Source: Aldrovandia affinis
Lineage: Eukaryota; Chordata; Actinopteri; Notacanthiformes; Halosauridae
Direction of reading: 5' to 3'
Length of the DNA stretch: 64,000 nt
Assembly (NCBI GenBank): GCA_029706075.1
Contig: JAINUG010000004.1
Span: forward strand, 2,327,547 to 2,391,546
Part shown: in pieces, positions 1-11,539 of the stretch
Position numbering within the stretch: the stretch's first letter is position 1
How the letters are laid out: each line of letters opens with the position of its first letter
Translations under genes and position numbers: made by a program
The notes under the pieces: generated by a model
What the model was told of the DNA's origin: nothing
What the model saw: only the letters and a program-made list of their open reading frames with translations
Databases searched by the model: none

Positions 1-935
1 TATGATAAAATAAGTTTGGACATATGTATTTGTACTTGACCTGCAAAAGAAAACTAAAACAGACCTGTAACAGTAAAAAAAGCAAATATTTGTAAAAGGT
101 TTTGATGGTCATTTCCCCACAACAGCAGTAGCTGATGGTATTGTAGGCCCACAACAATTTAAGGCCCATTCTTTTAACACACCACTGAAACCATAATGAT
201 GTTCATACAACAGTTCAACAACTCGAGGTTCAGTCAACTGACAGTATATCAATACGACTACAATGCAGAAGAAGCAACCACAGTACCGCACGTGTGTTTG
301 GATGACTGTTGGATTGAAACCGAAATGTCTCATCTCTTCTCCAAAACTCTGGCTTTCACGTAGAGGACCACTGTACAAAAACAATGTACAGTGTAAAATT
401 ACAACCACATATTTATGCAAGGTAGATGAAAGCTAATAAACCAATCTGCACTGCAGCCAAGATAAACTTGTACGCATCGTGTATGTATGCCGGGATATCC
501 TTTGCATAAAATGTTTTGCATCTGCTGTTATTTTGGGTACGCTTGTATTTCCTGGACCCTGGGCTCCTGTCCTCTGTAGTGTGACTACAGTGCACTCCTG
601 AGTTTCACGGTTGCTTGAATTTCTTCTGTAAGCACACATCTCTTTTGAGGTTTCACTGCCATTATATCCTGTGATCCATAGCAGTAGGTTCGCAGAAAGA
701 AAAGAGGAGAAAAAACCACCAAACAAGCCGGTGGAGGCATCAAGAAGTGCTTTGCAAGAAATTTGCAGTTTGTAGTTTCTAATAATAGAACAGTTTTAGC
801 AGGTGGCTTGCAACGAATCGCTGGAATAATGTGCAGGTGCCATGACATATCATCAGATAGAGAGAACTTTCCAGAATGCTTGTGCTTGGAAACCAGCTGG
901 ACTTACTGCCAAAATATAGCAACCATCAACATAAA
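1..935. other. No recognisable gene or repeat
   Basis: AT-rich sequence without a convincing coding frame. Its open frames are short, overlap on both strands and show no domain. I see no splice-flanked exon and no repeat shared with the rest of the window. Confidence 0.5.
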
Positions 936-939
936 ATGC

Positions 940-1485
940 CTTACTAGGGTGTTGTTGTTGGGCCACCATGAGCCTCCAGAACAGTTTCAATGTGGCTACA
1001 AGCGTCTGGAATTAAATTGGATCGATGCAACACATTTTGTGCTTTGTTGATGGTGGTGGTCTCAGGCGTTGCTCCAGAATTTCCCATAAGTGTTCAGTTG
1101 GGTTGAGATCTGGTGACTGAGACGGCCACGGCATATGGTTTACATTGTTTTCATGCTCATCAAACCATTCGGTGACTCTCGTGCCATGTGGATGGGGGCA
1201 TTGTCATCCTGGAAGAGACCACTAACCATCAGGATAGAAATGATTCACCATAGGATGAATGTAAGTCGCTTTGGATAAAAGCGTCTGCTAAATGGCATAT
1301 ATTATGAATGTGATTGTATTTATTGGTGCTTACCTTTCCCTCTACGGGGTTGTGTGGACTTAAACAATGCCAGGAGTATGCACCCCACACCATAACAGAG
1401 CCGTCTGAACCCTTAATTTACTCAAGTGTTTAATTTGGTCAATGTCAACTCCTTTATTTTGTCAGTTACCTGTATAGTGTAATGT
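940..1485 (-). mobile_element. Degraded Tc1-like transposon (family A)
   Basis: Read on the minus strand, the sequence carries relics of a Tc1/mariner transposase: the region of the phrases for [10 protein letters not shown] and FQDDNAP, here full of stops and shifts. The plus-strand end at about 1463-1485 is the inverted terminal repeat (CAGGTAACTGCC type, followed by AAAATAAAGG). The same family recurs at 7187-7756 and 54982-57951. A 42-bp SINE/LINE tail interrupts it at about 1262-1303. The copy is inactive. Confidence 0.8.
1262..1303 (+). repeat. SINE/L2 tail inserted into the Tc1 copy
   Basis: The tail motif GTAAGTCGCTTTGGATAAAA and the following GCGTCTGCTAAATGG appear alone in the middle of the Tc1 remnant. 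ATGAATG occurs on both sides (1255-1261 and 1304-1310), as expected of a short target-site duplication. The related Tc1 copy near 57780 lacks this block. It looks like an extremely 5'-truncated retroposition event. Confidence 0.65.
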
Positions 1486-1598
1486 TATAGTCTTACAGTA
1501 TGAGGACAGTGGACATATTTTCTATAATGTCATAAGTCATATATCAGAGGGTAGAGAACCCCTCCTGTGTAGAGTCAAAGTTATATAATGGTGATGTT
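1484..1598 (-). repeat. Tc1-flanking repeat shared with 6528-6597 and 7106-7190
   Basis: The reverse complement matches the sequence on both sides of the hAT insertion at 6598-7105, including the phrase CACTGTCCTCATACTGTAAG. Both copies abut a CAGGTAACTG terminal repeat, so this is probably another part of a Tc1-related non-autonomous element. Confidence 0.6.
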
Positions 1599-1613
1599 TA
1601 CCTAGTAACCCAT

Positions 1614-1976
1614 CCATCCATCCATCCATTATCTAAGCCGCTTATTCCTGGTCAGGGTCGCGGGGGGCTGGAGCCTATCCCAGCATGCGTTCCGGGCAAG
1701 AGGCAGGAATACACCCTGGACAGGTCGCCGATCCATCGCAGGGCACACACACCATTCACTCACACACTCATACCTACGGGCAATTTAGACTCTCCAATTA
1801 GCCTAACGTGCATGTCTTTGGACTGTGGGAGGAAACCGGAGTACCCGGAGGAAACCCACGCAGGCACGGGGAGAACATGCAAACTCCGCACAGAAAGGCC
1901 CCCGGCCTGGATTCAAACCCGAGACCTTCTTGCTGTGAGGCGACAGCGCTATCCACTGCACCACCGTGCCGCCTAC
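1614..1976 (-). mobile_element. Full-length tRNA-derived SINE with 15-bp target-site duplication
   Basis: On the minus strand it starts with a tRNA-like head (GGCACGGTGGTGCAGTGG, box B like GGTTTGAATCC). It continues through the body with GTTTGCATGTTCTCC and ends in a (GGAT)n tail, seen on the plus strand as CATCCATCCATCC. The direct repeat TACCTAGTAACCCAT lies on both sides, at 1599-1613 and 1977-1991. This is an abundant fish repeat type, and the intact duplication suggests a fairly young insertion. Confidence 0.85.
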
Positions 1977-2035
1977 TACCTAGTAACCCATTTTTGTTTA
2001 ATATATTTATTGCTGTAGTATAGCCACATTTGCAT

Positions 2036-2405
2036 TAGACCTTTAATTTTTCATGCAAACCTTTGAAGAAAAAAGAAAAAGGAGTATATTGATAGGAAGA
2101 TATTTGTTATCATTCAACATCGAAGAATATATATTTTTGTGATTGTGTGATGGATTCAGTTAGTACTGCCATCTGAAGTTTGGCCAGAGAGGCCAGAAAC
2201 CTGAACTTCACCTGAATGATGTTTTCTAGAGCAGCGTTTGATTAGAGACAGTGATGGTACAATATGATATCAGCCAATATATAGAATGAACATGTATGAG
2301 CAGCATAGCTTAGAAACAAGTTATGTAACCTTATATCGATGTCATGGCCACTGAAATTCCTCTATTGTCATCCCAATGACTGACCACCACCAACCACCCC
2401 CCTAA
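2036..2405. other. No recognisable gene or repeat
   Basis: AT-rich unique-looking sequence. I see no exon, promoter cluster or repeat here. Confidence 0.45.
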
Positions 2406-2457
2406 AACACACACACACACACACACACTGCCCCCCCCAAATACACACACACACTGC
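2406..2457. repeat. (CA)n microsatellite, two blocks
   Basis: Two CA runs (about 2407-2429 and 2443-2453) are separated by a C-rich spacer. Confidence 0.9.
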
Positions 2458-2955
2458 CCCCAATGCTATGGCATCTCTAGTACTGTCAATCAGCCTAGAA
2501 CTATGTAAACGAGTGGCAGCCCACCCCCACCCCCCACCCAGCGTGCTCTCTATCTGAGCCTGTAGCCAGCAGCAGATCCCTATCAGCTGAAACTATATAA
2601 CACCCCCACACACTTCCTGCCCTCCTCCCATGCCCTGTCACTGCAGAGGACATGTAAAAACCCAGTGTACCGCACACACGCTGGGGTCGTTTGCATGCTG
2701 GCACTGTTAAAAATAAAATAAACAAATAAAAACAGGCCTATCGCCTGACTTTCCTGCATGTCTCTCCAAAAAGCAACTTTTCGCTGTGACTGATAAAGAG
2801 CCATTCGCTTTGATATCTTTCCGCCATTAAAATGACCTGATTGGGTTGTAACTTTTGAACAATTACTGGCTCAAGCATTTCACACTCTACATTAGGACTA
2901 TATCATCGAAAGTTAGTGAACACTCAAGCAATAACTAGTCAAGACAAAATAACTA
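2458..2955. other. No recognisable gene
   Basis: Contains a C-rich tract near 2519-2540 but no domain-bearing frame, exon or repeat family that I recognise. Confidence 0.4.
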
Positions 2956-2959
2956 TATG

Positions 2960-3020
2960 TATATGCCATTTAGCAGGCACTTTTATCCAAAGCGACTTAC
3001 AGTAGTGAATGCAAACAGTT
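2960..3020 (-). repeat. SINE/L2-type tail fragment, reverse orientation
   Basis: The phrases GCCATTTAGCAGGCAC and TTTTATCCAAAGCGACTTAC are the reverse complement of the tail seen at 1262-1303, 12520-12555 and 20752-20790. Only the tail remains. Confidence 0.75.
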
Positions 3021-3890
3021 TCAGTATATGTAACCATATCTACATAACCATACATAACGAAAATTAAGTCTTAATTTTATAATTCCAAACTATTTGACAA
3101 ATTTGAAAGCACATTCAAAAACCAAACATATAATTTGATTGCATCCTCTCCTCTGAAGCTGGATCTACTCCTAACATTCTCCCAAGCCAGCTCTGAAAGA
3201 GCACATGGCATTATAACCCCAAGCCAGCTCTGGAAGAACGCATGCCATTATAACAGTTCCTATTGAACTTACTATCAGAGAACACATGGCTCCTCAGCAT
3301 CTCTACTGTTTCAGACGGCAAAAAATCCCCCCAAAAACACATCAAAACGGATTCAAAATATCCTCTCCTTTGATGCTGACAGCCTTGTGCGAGACTTTTT
3401 GCCAATCATAAACGAGCAAACTTGTCAAGTAGTTAACGGCCCGCTTACGAAACTGGACCAGTTTCCCTTATCTCAGAGAAGGAGAGGGAGAGAGAATGTG
3501 GCTGCTCTGGCCTCTTCCCCTGAACCACATCCGCCACGTCACCATCCCGTCCCGTAATTCGGCTCTGAATTCAGAGGCTCCTGAAGAAGCCACAGTCATG
3601 TTTCAATGGACAATAACTCCATTGAAAAAAACAAAACAAGATTCCCATTTAACACAGGATATGGAACTGTGTGACTCTTTGTGAGCCGGATCCTGAATTC
3701 ATTTCAAAGGCAGTATGGTAAGCCCCTGTATTTAAAAAAATCTTTTTATACATTTTAGAACAAAAGTGCTCTTGATGAGATTCAATGTGAGAGGCCATTT
3801 TAAATCAGACATGAACTATGGCTAAAAACTGCATGTGGAAGGAGTCCTATTCAACAAAGAAGGGTGTCATTAAAATGAATGCAAGAATTT
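3021..3890. other. No recognisable gene
   Basis: Short internal direct repeats occur near 3180-3245 (two copies of CCAAGCCAGCTCTG). No credible exon or transposon was recognised. The open frame at 3496-3684 has no domain. Confidence 0.4.
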
Positions 3891-3894
3891 CTGT

Positions 3895-4080
3895 TTAAAT
3901 AAATTTATTTCAGATTCCCCCCCTGTTTTTATTCCGATTGTACCCTCTATTGAACCAGCATCAATAGAGAGTACAATTGGGATAGAACTGGGATCGAGCC
4001 CAGGCTGCAGTGACCAACCTGCACTTAGAATAAGTGCCTTTACTGGTTGGGCCAGCCAGGCGTTTGTCATTCTATAAACA
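3895..4080 (-). mobile_element. tRNA-derived SINE, second family
   Basis: On the minus strand there is a tRNA-like head: GGCTGGCCCAACCAGTAAAG, then a box-B-like GGCTCGATCCCAG. A body with short palindromic phrases follows (TCTATTGAACCAGC with ATCAATAGAGAG). It differs from the SINE at 1614-1976. Family not identified. Confidence 0.5.
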
Positions 4081-4302
4081 TTTAAAAGCATTCACCTTCG
4101 GGACAACTAAAATAAAGAAAACAGACGTTGAAGGAGGGATACTGAGTTGAAAGTTCTGAGGACTGTAGATCTTCATGTTCAACATTTTGCTCTCAAACTG
4201 TGTATCATACGTGGTACGAGAAATGTCTATTGACTAATTGTTGAATTGAAGTCACCATCCTTCAACTTACAGACTATATGTATATACAGTGGTATATATA
4301 TA

Positions 4303-5070
4303 CACTACCGGTCAAAACAACCCCAATTTCCAGTTTTTACAGAAATTTAAGCAGCAAGTCCAGTGAATCACCTGAAATGGTACAAATGTAAGCGGTAAAC
4401 TGCCAGAGGTTAAAAAAAAAGTTTAGGTTACCAAAAACAGAAAAATAATTTGGCAGTGAGTAGTTTCCTACACCATCAAAAGGCACTTGGAAACTGGAGG
4501 AAACTCTGACAGGAAGAGGTCTGGCAGATCCACGGCCACAACAAAATCATAAGACAAGTTTCTGAGAGTCAACAGCTTGCGTGATAGGCGGCTCACAGGA
4601 CAACAGCTTCAAGTACAGCTTAACACTGGTCGAAGTAAGGAAGTCTCAGTTTCAACTGTGAACAGAAGACTTTGAGCTGCAGGTTTGACAGTACAGGTCA
4701 AGTGGCAGTAAGAAAGCCATTGCTAAGATGGCAAAATAAGTAAAAGAGGCTTGCCTGGGCCATGAAGCACCGACAGTGGACTACTGAAGAGTGGAAGAAG
4801 GTTTTATGGACCGATTAATCAAAATCGGTCCATCTTGAAATTTTGAAAGCCGTTTTTGTAGGCCGTCGAGTAGGTGAAAGGATGGTTCCTCAGTGTGTGA
4901 CACCAACTGTCAAACATGGAAGAGGAAGCGTGATGGTCTGGGGCTCTTTTGTTGGATCCAGAGTTGGCGACTTGCACAGAGTGACTGTTAACCCACGTTA
5001 ACCCATTACTTGTATACTGCTTAAATTTCAGTAAAAACTGGAAAATGGGGGTGTTTTAAAACTTTTGAAC
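4303..5070 (+). mobile_element. Degraded Tc1-like transposon (family B)
   Basis: The ends are inverted: CACTACCGGTCAAAA with CCAGTTTTTACAG on the left, and CAGTAAAAACTGG with TTTTGAAC on the right. Between them are decayed transposase phrases, including RRLTGQQLQVQLNTGRS for the helix-turn-helix region and GRGSVMVWGSF before the second catalytic Asp region. Several stop codons and deletions make it inactive; the third catalytic region appears to be lost. Confidence 0.8.
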
Positions 5071-5265
5071 ACAAACACAAATATATTTAGGCATGTAAAT
5101 ACAAATAGTGACAAAACAGAACATAAGCGGAAACTCAAGAACTACTACAAAGCTGACACTATTTGCAATTGTTCTCTTCATTAACCCATAAACAGAGTGA
5201 ACAGCTGCAATAGTACCTGGTGACCTACAGGGGGCATACACTGTTTCAGACCAGAAATGCACATA

Positions 5266-5785
5266 CAGTGGAACCTCGGCCCGCGAATGCCCCTACTCAC
5301 AAACAAATCGGCCCACGAACACACTTTCCGAACAAATTTTCACTCGGCCCGCGAACAAGCCCTCGGTGCACGAACGCACAAACACACAAACTCGCGGGCT
5401 TCTCGCCGTAGCGCGTCGTGGATAGCGTCAGTTGTGCTTAGTACTCAGCATTGTTTACATTGTTCGTCGTTGTGTTCTCCTTTGATACACGTTCTTTTTG
5501 TGCTATTTCCATTAAATTTGAAATTCAGAAACTATCAACCACAAAGGTAAAGTGTACAATTATTATGTTTTATTTTAGTATTTTAGTATTTTTCTATAAT
5601 TAAGGTTATCTTTAATTCCTTTCTATATTTTTGCCACACATAAACCCATAAAAAAGTTTTAAAAAAGTGTTTCTGGGGCTGGAGAACGGATTAATTGGAC
5701 TGACATTAATTTCAATGGGAAAAATTATTTCGGTTTGCGAACGGAGTCAACGAACGAATTAAGTTCGTGGGCCTAGGTGCCACTG
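5266..5785. mobile_element. Pogo/Tigger-like MITE with TA duplication
   Basis: Terminal inverted repeats read CAGTGGAACCTCGGCCC on the left and, inverted, CAGTGGCACCTAGGCCCAC on the right. TA lies at each edge (5264-5265 and 5786-5787). The interior repeats phrases of the type CGAACAAATTTTCACTCG and has no transposase. The superfamily call rests on the terminal sequence and the TA target. Confidence 0.7.
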
Positions 5786-5844
5786 TACTTGTATGTCTGT
5801 TCACACTCCACAGATGGAAATTTAAATTAAAATGCATTGAGCCC

Positions 5845-6053
5845 CAATTAATGGCTAATGGTTAGGGAACCAGAGTTGTAATACAAAAGTTGCAGGTTCC
5901 ATTCCCAGATGGGGCACTACCATGGTACCCTTGAACAAGGTACTTAACCTGGATTGCTTCAGTAAATATCCAGCTATATAAATGGAATGCATGTAAATAA
6001 ATGTAAACTGTGTAAGTGGCTCTGGATATATTACTAAATGCCTCTAATATAAA
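5845..6053 (+). mobile_element. tRNA-derived SINE with L2-type tail
   Basis: The order is a head with TAATGGTTAGGGAACCAGAG, box-B-like GCAGGTTCCATTCCCAG, body CTTGAACAAGGTACTTAACC and ATTGCTTCAGTAAATATCC, and a decayed tail GTAAGTGGCTCTGG. The same consensus is seen at 12280-12560, 33565-33665, 34700-34830 and 38553-38770. Confidence 0.8.
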
Positions 6054-6359
6054 GTATTTCATAAATGTCATGATTGTAATCAAAAGTAGTCCCTGCCCTG
6101 AAACACTGCCAGTAGATAACAGCTGACATTTAACACAAAATACCACATGTACAATCACTTAAAATCGTCATGACAATGAATACTTTTTTTCAACCCCCAG
6201 GAAAGTGTTTAGGTTCTCACCACTTACATGTACAAAACCATAGCGAGGTACGCTCTGTGGGTTGTTTTCAACTTCTGCTTTTCTTTTTAACTCCTGCACT
6301 GACTGTACATTACAGATGCATAAATCCAAAACTCATATCCTAAGATATGCAACTCTTAC

Positions 6360-6500
6360 CAAAAGAAATGTTCAGAAATTTGGAGAAAAATCTTTTCACT
6401 TGGAAGTTGTAGAGTAAAATGTGCAAATAAAGGTGGAAAAAGTCTGATTTCATGTTTTTTAATTTCAGGCTGTAAGGCAGCAAAAGGTGAAATGTATTTA
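6360..6500 (-). repeat. DNA-transposon fragment shared with 22225-22350
   Basis: Phrases such as CACTTGGAAGTTGT, AAAGGTGGAAAAA and AGGCTGTAAGGCAGCAAAAG recur inverted at 22225-22350. It resembles the untranslated ends of a fish Tc1/mariner element. No coding part is present. Confidence 0.55.
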
Positions 6501-6523
6501 TAATTTTGTTTCATATACAGGTA

Positions 6524-7190
6524 ACTGCCAAAATAAAGGAAATACTTGAATAGTATAACTGTTACTCTACACAGGAGGGATTCTCTACCCTTTGATACAG
6601 TGCTTAATTTGTAAAATAAGAGATGCCGGGGCTCAACTCCCCCCGCAGAGGAAAAAGGGTAAACCTTTCCTACCTCTGTGTCGCTGCATTTCTGTCCCTC
6701 CCTCTGGTCTAATGGTAACTTTCCAGTGGTGGAGCAACAAGGGTTAAAAACAGAAGCGGTGATATGGTTGCTGTTTTTAAAGACGCTCTTCTTGACGTGC
6801 AGATTAGATTTATTTGTTAGAAACCTATCTCGCACTCTGCGCTGGAAATTGCTACGGTGTTAATAGCGGTTAAGTGATCCTTCAAGGGCTGTAACTTGTT
6901 CTCCTGATGTCTCTGTGAACACTCTGAAAGCACAATTTGTTTCTCGGCTGTTAAGTCTGTTAAGTCTGTTAAAATATGCGTTGTTGTCGCACTTAATATA
7001 GTGTTGCACTATATTTATGAACCCGGGGCTCTGATTCTGAGTAAGACATTTGCCGGGGCGCAAAATCTGATTCTTGGCATTAGCCCCGGCACAAATTAAG
7101 CACTGCTTTGATATATGACTTATGATATTACAGAAATTCTGTCCACTGTCCTCATACTGTAAGAATATAACATATATACACTATACAGGT
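6524..7190. mobile_element. Tc1-family-A related non-autonomous block split by a hAT
   Basis: It starts with the family A terminal repeat CAGGTAACTGCCAAAATAAA at 6524. It continues with the repeat also seen at 1484-1598, interrupted at 6598-7105, and reaches the next CAGGTAACTGCC at 7187. The uninterrupted order can be read from the copy at 1484-1598. Confidence 0.6.
6598..7105. mobile_element. Non-autonomous hAT element, 508 bp
   Basis: Perfect 14-bp terminal inverted repeats, CAGTGCTTAATTTG at the left and CAAATTAAGCACTG at the right, are flanked by the 8-bp duplication CTTTGATA (6590-6597 and 7106-7113). Subterminal GCCGGGGC and GCCCCGGC phrases are also inverted. The termini and 8-bp duplication are typical of hAT. 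No transposase is visible. Confidence 0.85.
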
Positions 7191-7756
7191 AACTGCCAAA
7201 ATAAAGGACCTGATACAGACAAAATTAAACACTTGAGTAAATGAAGGGTTCTGGCAGCTTTGTTAAAGTGTGGGGTGCCTTTTCCTTGTATGGTTTAGGT
7301 TCACTCAACCCATTTTGAAGGCAAGGTAAATGCCAATGAATACAAAGCCAGCTTGATGTGATCAGAATGGTGAAGCATTTCTATCCTGATGGTTATTGGT
7401 CTCTTCCAGGATGACAATGCCCTCATCCACAGGGCTTGAGTGGTTACTGAATTGTTTGATGAGCGTGGAAGCGATGTAAACCATATGCCGTGGTCATCTC
7501 AGTCACCAGATCTCAACCCCATTGAACACTTATGGGAGATTCTGAAGCGCCACCTGAGACAGCATTATCTACCACTATCAAAAAAACACCAACTGATGGA
7601 ATTTCACATGGAAGAATGGTGTTCTTCATTGAACCCTCCAATAGAGGTCCAGACACTTGTAGAATCTATGCCAATGTGCATTGAAGCTGTTCTCACTTCT
7701 TGTGGTGGCCCAATGCCCTATTAAGACACTTTATGCTTATTTTGGCAGTTACCTTT
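7187..7756 (+). pseudogene. Tc1-like transposase remnant (family A)
   Basis: Bounded by CAGGTAACTGCCAAAATAAA on the left and its inverse (TTATTTTGGCAGTTACC) on the right. Inside are the transposase regions FQDDNA (second Asp) and [14 protein letters not shown] (third acidic residue, DD-E type), followed by a C-terminal tail. The N-terminal DNA-binding half is missing and frames are broken, so it is an internally deleted, dead copy. An open segment at about 7440-7724 still carries the NPIEHLW region. Confidence 0.85.
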
Positions 7757-7759
7757 TGG

Positions 7760-10700
7760 CAGGGTAATACAGGTCATTACATCTAAAACATAATGCTGAA
7801 TAAAATCATAAACATTGGATTTTATTTTCCTTAGATTTCCTTGGATTTTACATCCTCCCTTATTTCCATATATAGAAGTAGGAAAAGATGGGGAAAGTTA
7901 TCCATTTTGGCCACTGACGTAATTATGTGGGCTCGTTACCGCACAGGAAACTCAATCTCACATTTCCCTTTTCACATTTCACTATGATCAGTCTGATAAA
8001 AGTTCAGCACCTGTAGGGCCCCGTGTCTCATTTGTTCTGCATTGAGTGGCAGTGATTTGAGTCCCCCGCAAACTTATTTTCCCCTTCTGACAAATTCCTT
8101 TCACAGGATGTTATTGCTAGATTGGCGTGGCAAATAATGTTAGCAGACACAGCAGGCGCAAAACGAGGACAGCCAATGCAGCAGGGAGTGAAAAGTGAAT
8201 AACAGGAAAGGACGTGATGTAAACTTCTTGAAGGTGTGCCCCATGTGACCCCAAACCGTCTGGGCTGAAACATAAAGCTTGGTTTATACATTATCGACCC
8301 TCATCAACAAGACCCAAGCCCTTCAGTGGCCCATGCCAGACACTTTTTTCTGCTGTATGCACAAAGCATTTATCACAGATGTGTGAGTTTCCAGCTAGGG
8401 CTCAGTTTTAATGAGGAGATGATTGTATCACTAAGCATTTCATGTGCTCCAAGGAGATCAGAATAAACAGCTTTTTTTCTTCTTTTTTAAATTTCACGGA
8501 TGTCTGTTCCCTGCCGAACTACTGTTATTTTCCTAATTAAGATGTTGTTCCTTATGCAATTCTGTCTTTTGAAGACCTAAATGAAGACGGAAAGAACAAC
8601 GCTTAAATTGACACTTCCTGGAGCCTCAACAGCACAATAAATATGATATGGTGTAGTTGCTCTTCATACAACAGGAAGGACAGCAGCTTGGTGGCTTTTG
8701 AATTGTCTCTTCTCCGTTCACAGTTACAGTGAGCAGGACCTCTCAGATGCACCCCCCCACCACCGCAACCACTGCCCCCCAGGACTAACGTCCGTCACCA
8801 GAAAATTGCACAAACCAAACAGCCTCACTTAGTCACCACAACAACCCCAAGCCCTCACACTAATCACATCCAGCTCCAATAGCACCTTTCTGGTTCCCTG
8901 CACTTAAAGGATTAAAAAACACTTCCTTGTTATATTTAAATAAATACAGAGGGATGTTAGCCTCAGATCACTGCCACACAAATTGCCACAATTTAAGCCA
9001 AAACACAAGCATGACGTCTGCCACACAAACGTCTAAGTTTCAATTACACATGCTTGATGTACTATAAGGTGCTGTTATTCTTATTTTGTTTGTACATAAA
9101 TGTAATACAATACTGTTTTTTACCACTCGCCATGTGAGACTGATCTCTGCCCCAAAAGCCAGAGATCTGAAACACTTGACATGAAAACATCAGTACGTTT
9201 GGCTTCGAGAATGAGCTGACGTTTTGCATTTAAAATTCAATGCACGCTGACAGATTTGAAAGGACGATAAATCTTTCACGCTTCCAAGTTAGATCTGTGG
9301 AAGTGGAAATCAAAACAGGTGTAGTTCAACTGAACTATACTTTGCAACAAATCACCCGCTTGCTATTTTCCTGTTTAATCCTTCCATTCAGTAGGTTATA
9401 TCTGCACTGTGAATACAAGCGGGCATGCACCACGAGCTGAGAGGCACAGGTGATTTCACCTCCAGGCAAAAGCAGGGGAGGAAGTGAATTTAGCTTTATC
9501 TTTAAAATCACACCTCTGTTCTTGTATGATGCTGGTTCATTGCCAAACCAGCTGCCCTCTCTCTCCATTTAAGTTGTCATAGAATACTCAAATTTACAAT
9601 AATGCTTGAATGGGGGTATTCAATTTCATTCATTCAGGGTCCCAAGCTTTTCTGATACTTATGAAATGCGTTTTGTAATAATTCTGCATTGCTATAATAC
9701 CCTATGATTAACTATACTAATATAATCTAAAAATCATGTATTTCTGAAGGGTATATGTAGGTTTAGTCTGTCATCCACCCCTTTAAACAGTTATAATAAT
9801 TGCATTATGCAAAGGACGGTTTGTTTTGAAATATAGCAATGACAATAATTGGCATACCCTCTTAAAAGAATGCGTCTTCTTTCAACTTGAATGATATGGT
9901 TGGATACGGGATATCACTCCCAAGAGAAGATACAGTGATCACTTTATGTTGAATGCTGCCGTTTAATTATATCTAATCTCTGTTTTACATATCATACCAG
10001 TCATTACACTGCAACTCAAGTTTCCACCTGACATTAATAGCTGCATCTTCAGAGGTTGTAGGCACATTACACTTAAAACGCACCAATCATCAATAATTCC
10101 CGTTATAAAGCTGGCCGTGACTAGGTTTTCAAGTTATTTGTGATATCAATGACATTTGGCGAAACAAGTTCTGTGTAAAAAACTGCGATCCAAAAATGCA
10201 TTTTGAAAAGCCTGTAAACAGTTACCTGGGGCAGGTGCAAACAGATTGAAGCGCGTGTCGTCTATTCCAAAAACACTCTTGGGGAGAGTGGCTGCTAGTT
10301 GAAATTTAAAGTAATCACTCACCTTCAAAAGAACACAAAGGATAAGAAGTGTCTTTGAAAAGACATCTTTAGACGACAGTTGCCTCATGATGTGGCTCTA
10401 TTACTGACAGCTGCACGATTACTTGTTGATTCCTCTGGGCATGTCTACCACATGGGCTCGCGCTTTTGTTTCGTGTCTCTTCTTGCCTTTCTTCTTACCC
10501 TCTTTGCGTGTAAGACAACAACAAAACGTTTTTTTTTTAAACTAATGATAAACTCGTTTGGCTCCAACTACATGAACACTTGTCCTCGCTATTCCGCGGC
10601 AGAGATGAGAAATGGCAATTAGAGGAAGAGAGGTTTTTTAAAGTTTTTGTTTCAGGGTGGAGCGGTAACTGTAAACGTCGAATTAGAAGTTGCTGTTTTA

Positions 10701-11500
10701 CACCGATGACACGCCTGCTGCGTGTTCAGTTCGCTTATATATTTCCTTATTTTCCCATATAATCAGCTCTGAAATCAAATCTGCGCCTGTTCTGTAAATT
10801 CAGAGATTGCGTGAGTCCAGCCCCCACTCCCCTTTTCCCCAGCTGACTGTAAAGTTTCGTAAAAAAACTTTTAAAGCCATCCCACATTCTTGTAATAACT
10901 TCGTGAGGGATGGCCACGGAATTCATGATAATGATAAACAATACGACTTTAAAACGTGGTGGCTTTAAAAGGTTCATACCATACAGGCTACAATGTCGCA
11001 ACTTGGGGTCATTATTGATTTGTAGTAGCCTAATCTTGATAAATGGTCTCCCGTGTGCCAAACATGACAAAACAATTCAAAGTGGCCTATATTGCATGGT
11101 GTTATTGTGGTCCTCTCTCCCTGAAACATTAATGATGGATTAGTTTAGTAAACCCTGACATTCTTAACATTTAAAGACAGGCTATAAAAAAACGTTTTGT
11201 GTACGCAAACTAGGCGTATTCGAACGCGTGTCTTGCCATTGAAGAAACAATGACGTATAACGGTATTGTGCTAATGTATACCTCTAGATATTTTTTAAAG
11301 CAGAATGCATTTGTTTATCTTCACTTGGATAATATTTAAAGATCAGTGTTCTCCTGATATGCCAGCGGAGATTCTTAAACGTGTTTTGTAATCCTACCGT
11401 TGTGGCTCGCTTCACTTTTACGTCATATTTACTTTCTTGATAGTAAAACTGACTGACCATTCACAGGGCAGTAGCCTATATAATATTAATATTAATAATA
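7760..11500. other. Long unique stretch without recognised genes
   Basis: About 3.7 kb in which I recognise no exon with splice signals, no transposase and no SINE. Open frames are short and lack domains. There is a C-rich patch near 8750-8780 and CpG-containing phrases at 10230-10700. Noncoding regulatory sequence cannot be judged without comparison to other fish. Confidence 0.4.
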
Positions 11501-11502
11501 GC

Positions 11503-11532
11503 AAGTACTGTTATTATTATTATTATTATTAT
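11503..11532. repeat. (TTA)n microsatellite
   Basis: About ten ATT/TTA units, preceded by TAATATTAATATTAATAATA. Confidence 0.9.
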
Positions 11533-11539
11533 AACAAGT

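Noticed and set aside
2406-2460. Candidate CRISPR-like or spaced repeats
   Set aside because: Simple CA microsatellite in a vertebrate genome. No CRISPR array exists in the window.
5845-6053. tRNA gene suggested by the box B
   Set aside because: The head is degenerate, lacks a cloverleaf and is continuous with a SINE body and LINE tail. The same holds for 12278, 33565, 34700, 38553, 45100 and 61572.
6356-6835. 159-residue minus-strand frame as a host gene
   Set aside because: It spans the boundary of a Tc1 fragment and the hAT at 6598, and has no domain or splice context.
10146-11143. Series of short frames suggesting a small gene near 10.1-11.1 kb
   Set aside because: No splice consistency, no domain, and frames on both strands of similar length.
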